Of a DNA stretch of 64,000 nt, positions 15,748-24,488 are shown in pieces. The stretch lies in the NCBI RefSeq assembly GCF_910593785.1, contig NZ_CAJVAP010000012.1:1-64000 (forward strand), given 5' to 3'. The position numbers were made by a program, and so were the translations under genes. This stretch comes from Leucobacter soli (GTDB lineage Bacteria; Actinomycetota; Actinomycetes; Actinomycetales; Microbacteriaceae). Numbering within the stretch: the stretch's first letter is position 1; every line of letters begins with the position of its first letter. The notes under the pieces are model-generated. The model was not told the DNA's origin. It ran no database searches and saw only the letters and a list, made by a program, of their open reading frames with translations.

Positions 15748-18170
15748 AGCCGCGCCTGCTCCGCCAGCACGTCGACGAGCACCGTCTCGTTGTACGGCGC
15801 CGGATCCCCCGGCTCGTAGCGGACCCCCACGAGGCGCCCCGTGAAGGGGAACTCGCCGCGACGCTCCCGAATGGACCAGTCGACCGGATTCCCGGCGTCG
15901 CGCCCCACACTGATGCCGCTGAACGGGGCGAGTCCGACGAACTGCATCACCGGCGGCAGCTCCGCGCGTCGGCCACCGGCCTCGAGCGCGATGCGCCAGT
16001 GCAGATCCTCGGTCGCCTCGGCCCGCACGACGACCCGCACCGGGGCTCCGTCCGCCGGCTCCGGCGGGACCGGGACGGCGATGCGGTGACGGCGCCCGTA
16101 CTCGTTGTAGACGAAGACGACCTCGCCCCCCTCGACCGCGAGGAGGTAGCCGCCGCCCTGATCGCCGTGCGCGACGAGCACGCCCGCCGCCTCGGCCGCA
16201 CGGCCGCCCTCGGCGCCGCCGAACTCCGCGATGACCGCGAAGGAGCGCAGCGCGATCAGGCGGGAGGACCGGTAGCGCTCGAGCGGCGGCGTGGTCGCCG
16301 CCAGGGTGATCGGCTCCGAGAGCGACTGCTCGAAGCTCGGGCGGAGCAGCCCGGCCCGCCCGTCGTCGTTGATCGGGAAGACGGTGTTCGCCCAGGCCTC
16401 CCGGACCCACCGCTCCCCGAGCTCCCGCGTGAGCTCCGGGCTGCCGCCCGCCAGGTCGATGCGCTCGGTCGGATCGGCATCCAGATCGTACAGCCGCCAG
16501 GCATCCGCCGCGAAGTCCCGGCCCGGCTCGTGCTCGGTGACGATCTTGTGCCGCCCCCGCACCAGCGCGCGGTGCCCGTAGCACTCCCAGTACTGCACGC
16601 GATCGGCATCCGCCTCCCGCCCGGCGAGCACGCCGCCGAGGATCGCCTCGGGCCTTCCGTCGAACTCCATCGCCGGGCGGCCGTGCCGGGCTGCGAGCGG
16701 CTCCACGCCGGCGAGCTCCAGCAGCGCCACGCCCAGGTCGGTCACGTGGGCGAAGTTCCGGTTGATGCGGCGCCCTGACCCGCCATCCGCCGGGGCCGCC
16801 GCGGGCGACTCGGCGGCCGCGCCGCCACCGGCATCGCCGATCCCGCGCTGCCAGCTGATGATGAGCGGAGCGCGCACCCCGCCGCCGTACGTGTGCCCCT
16901 TGAAGTACCGGTACGGCGTCGCCGAGACCCTGGCCCAGCCCCGCGGGTAGTGGATCGCCGAGCGCGGCCCGCCCACCTCCTCGAGCGGGGTCTCAAGATC
17001 GACGCGCCACGACTCGGGTGGCTCGACGTCGTGGACGAACTTGCTGAGGTAGCTGCGCGTGCCCTCCGGGCCGCCCTCGCCCGAGGCGCCGTTGTCGGAG
17101 GCGAACGCGAAGATCGTGTTCTCGAAGTCCCCGGACGCCTTCAGATGCTCGATCAGACGGCCGAGGTTCTGATCCATGTTGTCGACGGCGCCCGCGTACA
17201 CGCTCATGTAGCGCGCGTAGAGCTCCCGCTGCGACGCGCTCAGCTCGTCCCATGCCGCGACCTCGAAATCGGGGTCCTCGTCGGGCAGCTCCGCGTGCTC
17301 GTCGACGATGCCCAGCGCCCGCTGGGCGGCGAAGCGCTCCTCGCGCAGCTGCTGCCAGCCCGCCTCGTAGACGCCGCGGTACCGGGAGATGTCCTCCTCC
17401 TTCGCCTGCAGCGGCGCGTGCACGGCCGTGTGAGCGAGATAGAGGAAGAACGGCTTCTCCGGCTCGTTCGCGCGCAGACCGCTCAAGTAGCCGATCGCGC
17501 GATCCGTGTACACGTCGGTGAGGTAGGAGTCGTCGTCGGGATCCGGCTCGTACAGCGAGTTGTCCACGTAGAGCCGGTGCGGATGGAACAGCTGCGAGAA
17601 GCCGTCGAGATGGCCGAAGTAGCGATCGAAGCCGCGCTGCACCGGCCAGGAGTGCTGGTCGGCACCCTCATGCATGTGCGATTCCTTCGCGAGGTGCCAC
17701 TTGCCGATCGCGATCGTCGCGTAGCCCGCGGCCTGGAACGACTCGGCGATCGTCGGCGCATCGTCGGGCAGCTCGAGCACGTTGTTCGGGAGGCCTGGAT
17801 CCGCGTGGGCCACCTCGGCGAAGCCGGCGCGATGCGAGTTGATGCCGGTCAGCAGCGACGCCCGGGCCGGGGAGCACACCGGGTTGGTGTGGTAGTTGGT
17901 GTACGTCACCCCGGTGTCGGCGAGCGCGTCGAGATGCGGGGTGCGGATCTCGCTGCCGTACGCGCCCACGTCGCTGAAGCCCAGGTCGTCGGCGAGGATG
18001 AGCACGACGTTGGGGGCGCCCGGGCGAGCCGACCGCGGCCGGCGCCAGGCCCGTTCGGTGGTCGCCGCGCGCTCCGTCACCGGGTGCGGGAATCGCTCGT
18101 ACCCGCGGGCTCCGGCACGCGGATCGCCTGCCACCTGCTCCCTCCCGTCCGGCGCATCCGCCGCGGCCAT
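15738..18170 (-). CDS. Type I arylsulfatase
   Basis: 810 residues from ATG at 18170. The type I sulfatase motif CSPAR holds Cys99, the residue matured to formylglycine, followed by ASLLTG. Metal ligands are in VVLILADDLGFSD near the N-terminus and in FASDNGASGEGG, and IGKWHL carries a conserved Lys-His. A large C-terminal extension (about residues 560-810) is unassigned. No signal peptide is visible, so it should act in the cytoplasm. Its ATG overlaps the stop of the ABC ATPase (TGATG), tying hydrolysis of sulfate esters to import by the adjacent sulfonate/sulfate-ester-type transporter, as in the Pseudomonas ats system. A formylglycine-generating enzyme is not present in the window. Confidence 0.93.
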   Translation of the reverse strand: MAAADAPDGREQVAGDPRAGARGYERFPHPVTERAATTERAWRRPRSARPGAPNVVLILADDLGFSDVGAYGSEIRTPHLDALADTGVTYTNYHTNPVCSPARASLLTGINSHRAGFAEVAHADPGLPNNVLELPDDAPTIAESFQAAGYATIAIGKWHLAKESHMHEGADQHSWPVQRGFDRYFGHLDGFSQLFHPHRLYVDNSLYEPDPDDDSYLTDVYTDRAIGYLSGLRANEPEKPFFLYLAHTAVHAPLQAKEEDISRYRGVYEAGWQQLREERFAAQRALGIVDEHAELPDEDPDFEVAAWDELSASQRELYARYMSVYAGAVDNMDQNLGRLIEHLKASGDFENTIFAFASDNGASGEGGPEGTRSYLSKFVHDVEPPESWRVDLETPLEEVGGPRSAIHYPRGWARVSATPYRYFKGHTYGGGVRAPLIISWQRGIGDAGGGAAAESPAAAPADGGSGRRINRNFAHVTDLGVALLELAGVEPLAARHGRPAMEFDGRPEAILGGVLAGREADADRVQYWECYGHRALVRGRHKIVTEHEPGRDFAADAWRLYDLDADPTERIDLAGGSPELTRELGERWVREAWANTVFPINDDGRAGLLRPSFEQSLSEPITLAATTPPLERYRSSRLIALRSFAVIAEFGGAEGGRAAEAAGVLVAHGDQGGGYLLAVEGGEVVFVYNEYGRRHRIAVPVPPEPADGAPVRVVVRAEATEDLHWRIALEAGGRRAELPPVMQFVGLAPFSGISVGRDAGNPVDWSIRERRGEFPFTGRLVGVRYEPGDPAPYNETVLVDVLAEQARLYD

Positions 18171-18946
18171 CAGTGGGCGGCCTGGATCAGTTCGAGCACA
18201 TGCCCGCGGAGCTCGCCGAACGAGACGTCGGCCCGCGTCCGGATCTGATCCCGCGGGAAGGCGAGCGGCACATCGACGATCGACATCACCTCGGCCGGCT
18301 TCTTGCCGATCACGACGATGCGGTCGGAGAGGTAGACGGCCTCGTCGATGTCGTGCGTCACCACCATCACGGTCATCCGGTACTCGTCGCGGATCCGCAG
18401 GCACAGGTCCTCGAGCTCGAAACGGGTCTGCGCGTCGACCGAGGCGAACGGCTCGTCCATGATCAGCACCTCGGGCCGATACGCGACCGCTCGCGCGATC
18501 GCCACGCGCTGCTGCATGCCGCCGGAGAGCTGCCAGGGGTACTTCTGCGCGGCCTGCGCGAGGCCGACGGCGGCGAGCGCCTCGTCGCTGCGCGCGTGCC
18601 GCTCCTCGGCGGAGAGGCCGAGATGCCGCAGCGGGAGCTCGACGTTCTTGCGCACGGTGAGCCAGGGCATCAGCGATCGGCTGTAATCCTGGAACACGAG
18701 CGCCAGCTCGTTCGGCGGGCCGTCGATGAGCCGGTCATCGAGCCTCGCCTCGCCGCGGCTCAGCGTATCGAGGCCGGAGAGGCAGCGCAGCAGGGTCGTC
18801 TTGCCCACACCCGACGGGCCGACGATCGAGACCAGCTCGCCCTCGAAGACGTCGAAGGTCAGATCCCTGATCACCTCCACCGTTCCGGTGGGCGTCGCGA
18901 AGCTCTTCGCGAGGTTTTTCACGGAGACTTTGACGGGGTTCGTCAC
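18170..18946 (-). CDS. ABC transporter ATPase, nitrate/sulfonate/taurine type
   Basis: 258 residues from GTG at 18946, with AAAGGA upstream; upstream readable frame is shadow. Walker A GPSGVGKTT, Q-loop region VFQDYSRSL, signature LSGGMQQR and Walker B VLIMDEPF are intact. Sequence style matches the SsuB/TauB/NrtD group. It follows two permeases and a binding protein and is coupled to the arylsulfatase, so it probably energises uptake of an organosulfur compound. Confidence 0.93.
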   Translation of the reverse strand: MTNPVKVSVKNLAKSFATPTGTVEVIRDLTFDVFEGELVSIVGPSGVGKTTLLRCLSGLDTLSRGEARLDDRLIDGPPNELALVFQDYSRSLMPWLTVRKNVELPLRHLGLSAEERHARSDEALAAVGLAQAAQKYPWQLSGGMQQRVAIARAVAYRPEVLIMDEPFASVDAQTRFELEDLCLRIRDEYRMTVMVVTHDIDEAVYLSDRIVVIGKKPAEVMSIVDVPLAFPRDQIRTRADVSFGELRGHVLELIQAAH

Positions 18947-18966
18947 GTTCGGTCCTTTCAGACGTG

Positions 18967-19797
18967 TCAACCGGCGCGCTTCACGCGCTGGCTGGCGAAG
19001 TACCACCGGAGCGCACGACGGCGCACCAGCAGGAAGAGCAGATTGATGAGGTAGCCGATGACGCCGAGGAGCAGGATGCCCGCCCACATGTCGGCCATGC
19101 GGAAGGTCTGCTGCGATTCGAGGGTGATGGCGCCGATGCCGACGGAGATGCCGAGCATCTCCGACGCGATCATCACGATGAAGGCGTACATGAGCCCCAC
19201 CTGGAGGCCGGAGAACAGCATCGGGCTCGCGCCGGGCAGATTGACCCGGAGCATACGCTCAAAGGTCGTGAGCTTGAACACGGTGGCGACGTCGCGCCGC
19301 ACCTGGTCGAGCCCGCGCACGCCATCCATGGTCGCGATGGCGATCGGGAACACCGAGGCGACCGCGATGCTGACCACACGAGTCTCGTTGCCGAAGCCGA
19401 ACAGCGAGATGAAGATCGGCACGAGGGCGACCGTCGGGATCGAGCGGAAGAAGTCCATGATCGGCGAGAGCATCCAGCGGAGCCGCTTGAACGTGCCCAT
19501 GAGCATCCCCAGGATCACGCCGGCGACCGCCGCGATGGCGAATCCCAGCGCGAGGTTCGCGAGGCTCGGCACCACATCGGACATGAAGTGGTCGAAGAGC
19601 CAGAGCTCCCGGAAGCGCTGCAGGATCCGCGACAGCGGGGGGAAGAAGACGTTCGTGGAGTTCGCCGAGAACACCCACCAGGCGGCGAGCAGCAGGATCG
19701 GTGCGAGCACCTCGATCGTCAGCAGCGCGCGCCGCGACAGCCTCGGGACCGAGACCGCCGTCTTGGGGATCGAGTAGAGGCGGGTCGTGCTGGTCAT
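18967..19797 (-). CDS. ABC transporter permease (SsuC/TauC type), second of pair
   Basis: 276 residues from ATG at 19797, overlapping the stop of the other permease (ATGA). About six membrane spans; the coupling-helix region FFRSIPTVALVPIFISLFG and EMLGISVGIGA are typical of BPD_transp_1 permeases of the sulfonate/nitrate group. Having two different permease genes implies a heterodimeric channel rather than the usual SsuC homodimer. Confidence 0.92.
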   Translation of the reverse strand: MTSTTRLYSIPKTAVSVPRLSRRALLTIEVLAPILLLAAWWVFSANSTNVFFPPLSRILQRFRELWLFDHFMSDVVPSLANLALGFAIAAVAGVILGMLMGTFKRLRWMLSPIMDFFRSIPTVALVPIFISLFGFGNETRVVSIAVASVFPIAIATMDGVRGLDQVRRDVATVFKLTTFERMLRVNLPGASPMLFSGLQVGLMYAFIVMIASEMLGISVGIGAITLESQQTFRMADMWAGILLLGVIGYLINLLFLLVRRRALRWYFASQRVKRAG

Positions 19798-20570
19798 GAT
19801 CTGCGCTCCTCGCGGATACTCGGATGCCAGTGGATGATGCGGCGCTCCGCGGCCGTGCTGACCCAGAGGACGAGGAGCCCGAGGATGCCGAGCAGGAGGA
19901 CGATCGCGAAGACGCCCTCGGAATCGGCCACCCGCATCACCTTGTAGAGCTGCTGGCCGAGCCCCGGCGCACCGCCGAAGAGCTCGGCGACGATCGCGAT
20001 GACGAGGGAGGTGGGCGCACCGATGCGGATCGCGCTGACGATCTCGGGGTTGGCGCTCGGCAGCACCACCCGGACGAGCCGTTCGAAGCGACCCATGCGG
20101 TAGCTGCGCGCCGTATCGAGCGCGACGGGGTCGGTGTTGATGACGCCGTTCGCCGTCTGCATGAGGATCTGGATCGTGCAGCCGAAGGCGGCGAGGAAGA
20201 TGCCCATCTGCATCTTCGGTCCGAGCACGAGCACCGCGACGGGCAACACCACGATGGCGGGGATCGGCTTCAGGAACTCGATGGGCACACGCGTCGCGTG
20301 CTCGACGACCGGGATGGTGCCGACCAGGATGCCGACCACCACCCCGATCACGATCGCGATCAGGAGTCCGCAGACCGCCGTCAGCAGGGTCTCGCCGGTG
20401 GCGACCCACGTCTCGGCCGTTGTGAGAATCTGACCGAAGCGCGCGAGCGTGTCGACGGCGGCGGGGAGCGCTTCGCCGAACAGCTGCATCGAAGCGACCA
20501 GCTGCCAGAGCAGCAGCGATCCGAGCACGCCCCCCGCACCGAACAGGATTTTCTGAGTTCGATCACTCAT
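19794..20570 (-). CDS. ABC transporter permease (SsuC/TauC type), first of pair
   Basis: 258 residues from ATG at 20570 (MSDRTQKILFGAGG). About six membrane spans with the conserved EFLKPIPAIVVLPVAVLVLG segment and an ELFGGAPGLGQQLY segment of the BPD_transp_1 family. It lies 22 bases after the binding protein and overlaps the second permease by 4 bases. Confidence 0.92.
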   Translation of the reverse strand: MSDRTQKILFGAGGVLGSLLLWQLVASMQLFGEALPAAVDTLARFGQILTTAETWVATGETLLTAVCGLLIAIVIGVVVGILVGTIPVVEHATRVPIEFLKPIPAIVVLPVAVLVLGPKMQMGIFLAAFGCTIQILMQTANGVINTDPVALDTARSYRMGRFERLVRVVLPSANPEIVSAIRIGAPTSLVIAIVAELFGGAPGLGQQLYKVMRVADSEGVFAIVLLLGILGLLVLWVSTAAERRIIHWHPSIREERRS

Positions 20571-20592
20571 ATTGATACCGTCGCGCACTCGC

Positions 20593-21567
20593 TCAATCCA
20601 GGAAGGTGAACTGGGCCGTCGCGTCCAGGAAGCCCATGTCGATGAGCGTCTGGTTGATGCGCTCGAGGTCGGCCACCGGGACATCGGCTTCGAAGAAGTG
20701 CATCGGCTTCATATCGGCCGGGTCGAGGTCGAGACCGCCGATCTCGATGCCCAGCTGCTTGACCTCGTCCTCGTTCGCGTTCGCCCAGGTCGCGGCCTGG
20801 TAGGTGGCGTCGCGGAAGGCGCGCAGCGCATCGCCGCGCTTCTCGGCCGTATCGGTGCTCGTGAGCCACAGGTCGACCGGTGCACCGTCGAGGAAGTCGG
20901 ATCCGGGGTAGCCGAGCACCACGGAGCCCTGCGCCTCGGCCTGCAGGTTGAAGGGCGAAATCATCGGCGCGGCGTCGACGCTGCCGTCCTTGAGCGCGGG
21001 CAGCGAGGACGCGAAGTCCATGGTCACCCAGTTGATCGTCGACGGGTCCACGCCCGCCGCGACCAGCGCGGACGTGATCGACACCTCGAACGAGGATCCG
21101 CGGGCGGAGACCACTATGGTCTTCCCGGTCAGCTGATCCACCGAGGTGATGCCCGACTTCTCGGAGGCGAAGAGCGCACCGCTGTCGTAGATCTCGCCCT
21201 GGCCGGCCGGGGCGCCGTCGAGGGAGCCGACGATCACGAGGGGCACGCCCTCGGCCATGGTGCGGACCGCGAGGATGGTCGGGATCATCGCGATATCGAC
21301 CTCGTTCGACTGCGTCGCGGCGACGAGCGCCGGGGGCGCACCGACGATGACCTTCTCGACTTCGATCCCGGCGTCGGCGAAGAGCCCCTGCTCCTCGGCG
21401 ATGTCGATCACCGCTTCCTCGGTCGAGCCGTAGACGGCGACCTTGAGCTTCTGCACTCCGGCCTCGCCGCCGGCGTCCGGGCTCTCGCTGCCGGCTCCGC
21501 CCGAGCAGGCGGTCAGCAGCAGCGTCGATGCCGCGAGCAGAGCCAAGCCCAGTTTCATTGCTTTCAT
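20593..21567 (-). CDS. ABC transporter substrate-binding lipoprotein (NMT1/SsuA-like)
   Basis: 324 residues. The signal peptide ends in lipobox LTAC (Cys21), so the protein is a membrane-anchored lipoprotein. The mature part has the NMT1/THI5-like fold of SsuA/TauA/NrtA binding proteins (VAVYGSTEEAVIDIAEEQGLF and later VDIAMIPTI). CAGGAGATC is upstream of the ATG. First gene of the importer-sulfatase operon. Likely ligands are sulfonates, sulfate esters or another small anion; the sulfatase at the end of the operon favours a sulfate ester. Confidence 0.92.
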   Translation of the reverse strand: MKAMKLGLALLAASTLLLTACSGGAGSESPDAGGEAGVQKLKVAVYGSTEEAVIDIAEEQGLFADAGIEVEKVIVGAPPALVAATQSNEVDIAMIPTILAVRTMAEGVPLVIVGSLDGAPAGQGEIYDSGALFASEKSGITSVDQLTGKTIVVSARGSSFEVSITSALVAAGVDPSTINWVTMDFASSLPALKDGSVDAAPMISPFNLQAEAQGSVVLGYPGSDFLDGAPVDLWLTSTDTAEKRGDALRAFRDATYQAATWANANEDEVKQLGIEIGGLDLDPADMKPMHFFEADVPVADLERINQTLIDMGFLDATAQFTFLD

Positions 21568-21606
21568 GTGGATCTCCTGGTGTCGTGAGCCTCATCACTC
21601 ATTATT

Positions 21607-21714
21607 GGAAATATCGAACAGTATGAGCCGGTATTTCCATCTCTCAGAGTAGGTCGATCGTTCTCGTAAAAGATCACAAACCGGTAACGAGCACCGATTC
21701 CGTTCGATATTTCC
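21607..21714. promoter_or_regulatory. Inverted operator pair GGAAATATCGAAC ... GTTCGATATTTCC
   Basis: A perfect 13-base inverted repeat with arms at 21607-21619 and 21702-21714 lies in the divergent region between the importer-sulfatase operon and the XRE-cupin gene; a partial copy GTATTTCC lies at 21631-21638. The arms are about nine helical turns apart, which would allow looping. The core TTCGATAT also occurs in the operator region of the first XRE-cupin gene (7489-7496). Probable binding sites for the adjacent regulator. Confidence 0.6.
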
Positions 21715-21814
21715 GAGACGAGCGGAGAGCTCCGCGCGAGCCGACGCGCCGAAGAACGCCCAACATCCCGGCCCTCCTCCGCCGGTGACGCGAAGCTGGT
21801 GACACAATGAACGA

Positions 21815-22384
21815 ATGAACGGTCATGTCGAAGCACTGGCGGAGAACGTGCGCCAGCTACGCGAATCCCACGGACTCTCCCTCTCCCAGCTCAGCGAGCG
21901 ATCCGGGATCGCGAAGGCGACGCTCTTCAAAGTGGAGCGGGGCCGCACCAACCCGACGCTCGAGACGCTGGTCTCGATCGCCGACACCTTCGACGTCTCG
22001 GTCAACACGCTGATCGCGGTCGAGCCCCGCTCCGAGATCGAGGTCGTGCGCCCCGGCGAGGGCGTCGACATCTCCGACGATTCGAGCGTCGGCCGAGTGG
22101 TGCGGAACCAGGTCATCGGCTCGGGCACCCTCGAGCTGCACCACCAGATCTTCCGCGCCGGATCGAACGAGACCTCGCCCTCCCACGGCCCCGGCGCACG
22201 CGAGCACGTGATCGTGCAGCGCGGCAGCATACGGATCGGCCCCGTGGGCGAAGAGGTGCTCCTGGAAGCCGGCGATTACGCGACCTACCTCGCGAACCGC
22301 ACCCACCGCTGGCAGACGGGGGACGAGGAGACCGAGCTGTGGATCGTGCACACCTTCCCGCGGCTCTCGCCCACGGCCGAGTGA
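21815..22384 (+). CDS. XRE-family regulator with C-terminal cupin domain
   Basis: 189 residues. The N-terminal helix-turn-helix (LSLSQLSERSGIAKATLFKVERG) is followed by a cupin (SPSHGPGAREHVIVQRGSIR). Divergent from the sulfonate-type ABC/sulfatase operon across 247 bases containing a perfect inverted repeat, and upstream of a RidA gene on the same strand. A closely related layout is seen in the regulators at 6840 and 34962. Likely an autoregulated sensor for the transported compound or a breakdown product. Confidence 0.9.
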   Translation: MNGHVEALAENVRQLRESHGLSLSQLSERSGIAKATLFKVERGRTNPTLETLVSIADTFDVSVNTLIAVEPRSEIEVVRPGEGVDISDDSSVGRVVRNQVIGSGTLELHHQIFRAGSNETSPSHGPGAREHVIVQRGSIRIGPVGEEVLLEAGDYATYLANRTHRWQTGDEETELWIVHTFPRLSPTAE

Positions 22385-22527
22385 GGATCCCGCACCCCGA
22401 GCGAGCGCCCGGACAGTAGTTTTTCGCGACTACGTCCATTGCCGTAAAAGAACCCCTCTGCTAGCGTCGGAGCCACGCGAGCCCCGATCCGCCGGGCTCG
22501 GAATCACCGACTCAGAGGAGCGTTCAC

Positions 22528-22926
22528 GTGTCGACTTGGAAGGCCTTCCGCCCCGACGGGATCCCCCACCCCTTCGCACTCACCCTTTCGAACGAGGAGA
22601 CCATGTTCGTCTCCGGCCTGGGCGGCCACGACGACGAGGGGAACATCTCGGAGAGCCCCCTCGAGCAGGCGCGGCAGGCGCTGCGCAAGATGCAGGCGCA
22701 CCTGGAGCGCGAGGGCTTCTCGCTCGACGAGATCGTCTGGTTCCACCCCTACACGACCGACATCTCCTACGCCTTCGAGATGGACGAGGCGCTGCGCGAG
22801 GCCTTCGGCGACAACCCGCCCGCATGCGGATCGATGCTCGCCGGCGTGCAGCTCGCGGATCCGCGCATGAAGATCGAGTTCGAGGCGGTCGCGGTGAAGG
22901 GCGCCACGCGCGTCAGGGTCAAATAG
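22528..22926 (+). CDS. RidA-family protein lacking the archetypal arginine
   Basis: 132 residues from GTG at 22528, with AGAGGAG seven bases upstream. The RidA/YjgF/UK114 fold is recognisable from MFVSGLGGHDDEG, the central VWFHPYTTDI and C-terminal KIEFEAVAV. The position that holds the catalytic arginine of RidA enamine/imine deaminases (P-A-R-S in the archetype) reads PPACGSML here, so the arginine appears to be missing. It may be a non-deaminase Rid subgroup member or act on a different substrate. Members of the superfamily serve in aminophenol and pyrimidine breakdown. Probably expressed from its own promoter, 143 bases after the XRE-cupin gene. Confidence 0.85.
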   Translation: MSTWKAFRPDGIPHPFALTLSNEETMFVSGLGGHDDEGNISESPLEQARQALRKMQAHLEREGFSLDEIVWFHPYTTDISYAFEMDEALREAFGDNPPACGSMLAGVQLADPRMKIEFEAVAVKGATRVRVK

Positions 22927-22959
22927 CCGGTACGACCGCCGTTTCGGCGGCCGGATGCG

Positions 22960-22989
22960 CGGGGCGGGTGGGATCTCCCATCCGCCCCG
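22960..22989. terminator. Bidirectional terminator hairpin
   Basis: CGGGGCGGGTGGGA at 22960-22973 pairs with TCCCATCCGCCCCG at 22976-22989 (13 of 14 pairs plus a G-T). A smaller CCGCCG-TTT-CGGCGG hairpin precedes it at 22937-22951. Located between the convergent RidA and MFS genes. Confidence 0.75.
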
Positions 22990-23014
22990 TTGCGTACCCG
23001 GCACGCGCTCCGGA

Positions 23015-24238
23015 TCAGGCGGCAGACCCGCGCAGCCGCACCCCCGGGGCCGCGCGCAGCGCGAAGTCGAGTCCCAGGCAGACCATCGCGCAGATGGCGA
23101 AGGCGATGACGAGCGGCGCGGGCGTGCTGCCGAACATCCCGAGCACGGGGATGACGGACGCCGGGATCAGCGTCTCGAGCGCCCCCATGAGCGCCGATGC
23201 GGAGCCGGCCCGATTCGAGGGCACCGCGCCGATCCCGATCGCCGTGGCATTCGCCGAGATCGGAGCGACCATGCCGCAGCTCACGGTGGCCAGCAGGAGC
23301 AGGAGCCACAGAGGCAGGGCATCGATCGCGAGGAAGAGGACGAGCAGGGCGACGGACGCCACGAGCACCAGCATCGATCCGTGCAGGATATGCACCGGCA
23401 GGAACCGCCGCAACAGAAGGGTGTTCGCGAACCCCGCGAGCAGGAAACCCAGGAAGATCACGGCGAACGAGAGCGAGTAGCCGGTCGGGCTGAGACCGAA
23501 GTACTCCTGCAGCACGAAGGACGACGCAGCCAGCCAGGCGGTAATGACGCCGAAGCTCGCCGCGAGCAGGAGCGTCGAGATGAGGTACGGGCGGATCCGC
23601 AGGAGATCCAGGAAGTCGCCGGCGATCGCGCGCCCGGGGATGACGCGACGGTTCTCGGCCGGAAGGCTCTCCGGCACGATCAGCACGCTGATGAGCGCGA
23701 TCACGCTGATCACGACGATGCCCCACATGGTGGCGCGCCACCCGCCCCACTCGGCGAGCGGGCCGCCGATGATCGGCGCGATGACCGGCGCGATCCCGAA
23801 CAGCATCATGAGGATGCCGAACAGCCTCGCGGCGCGGGCGCCGGTCGCGAGATCCGCGACAACGGCACGGCCGATGACCGGGCCCGCCGCGGCGCCGAAG
23901 CCCTGCGCGGTGCGCAGCGCGATCAGGAGCCAGATGTTCGGGGCGAGCGCCGCACCGACGCCCGCCGCGACGAAGATCACGCTGCCGACCAGCAGGGGCC
24001 GCCACCGCCCGTAGCGATCCGACATCGGTCCGAGGATCAACTGACCGAGCGCCTGCCCGACGAAGAAGGCGGTGAGGGTCACCTGCACCAGCATCGGCGT
24101 GGTGCCGAGATCCGACGCGACGTCGGGCAGTGCCGGGAGGTAGGTGTCCATCGCGATGGAGCTGCTCATGGAAAGCAGGCCGAGCACGGCGACCAACAAG
24201 GGTGTCACCGTCGGCGGGCGACGGAGGGCGGAGTGCAT
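23015..24238 (-). CDS. Bcr/CflA-family MFS drug-type efflux transporter
   Basis: 407 residues with twelve predicted membrane spans. The N-terminal span AMDTYLPALPDVA is characteristic of the Bcr/CflA drug-proton antiporters, and the loop-2 motif GPMSDRYGRWRPLL is intact. I chose ATG at 24238, because AGGGAG lies five bases upstream; ATG at 24250 is an alternative. Divergent from the aminomethyltransferase-purU operon, so it may export a toxic intermediate or excess substrate of that pathway. Confidence 0.9.
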   Translation of the reverse strand: MHSALRRPPTVTPLLVAVLGLLSMSSSIAMDTYLPALPDVASDLGTTPMLVQVTLTAFFVGQALGQLILGPMSDRYGRWRPLLVGSVIFVAAGVGAALAPNIWLLIALRTAQGFGAAAGPVIGRAVVADLATGARAARLFGILMMLFGIAPVIAPIIGGPLAEWGGWRATMWGIVVISVIALISVLIVPESLPAENRRVIPGRAIAGDFLDLLRIRPYLISTLLLAASFGVITAWLAASSFVLQEYFGLSPTGYSLSFAVIFLGFLLAGFANTLLLRRFLPVHILHGSMLVLVASVALLVLFLAIDALPLWLLLLLATVSCGMVAPISANATAIGIGAVPSNRAGSASALMGALETLIPASVIPVLGMFGSTPAPLVIAFAICAMVCLGLDFALRAAPGVRLRGSAA

Positions 24239-24258
24239 CGGCTCCCTCATCTCTGAGC

Positions 24259-24296
24259 GATAGTGTACGATTTTACGAGAACACTTGATTACTATA
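24259..24296. promoter_or_regulatory. AT-rich divergent promoter/operator of MFS and aminomethyltransferase genes
   Basis: Within 250 bases between divergent genes, AGTGT (24262-24266) and ACACT (24281-24285) form an inverted pair, nested in ATAGT/ACTAT (24260-24264 and 24291-24295). The patch is markedly AT-rich compared with its surroundings. I infer a shared control site for the exporter and the folate-dependent enzyme, but the regulator is unknown; none lies next to it. Confidence 0.35.
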
Positions 24297-24488
24297 CGGA
24301 ACAATGGCGTTCGGAAACCATGCTGCACCCATCTCGGTGCACGACCGACGGCGCACCGCCCGGAGTTTGTACCCGCCGCACAGGCGCGAAGATGGGATAC
24401 TCGTGGACGCCGAGCACCATCTTCCGCGAACACTGATCGCCCGAGACCACTGATCACCCCGACCCAGATCGCGAGGAGTACCGACCTC

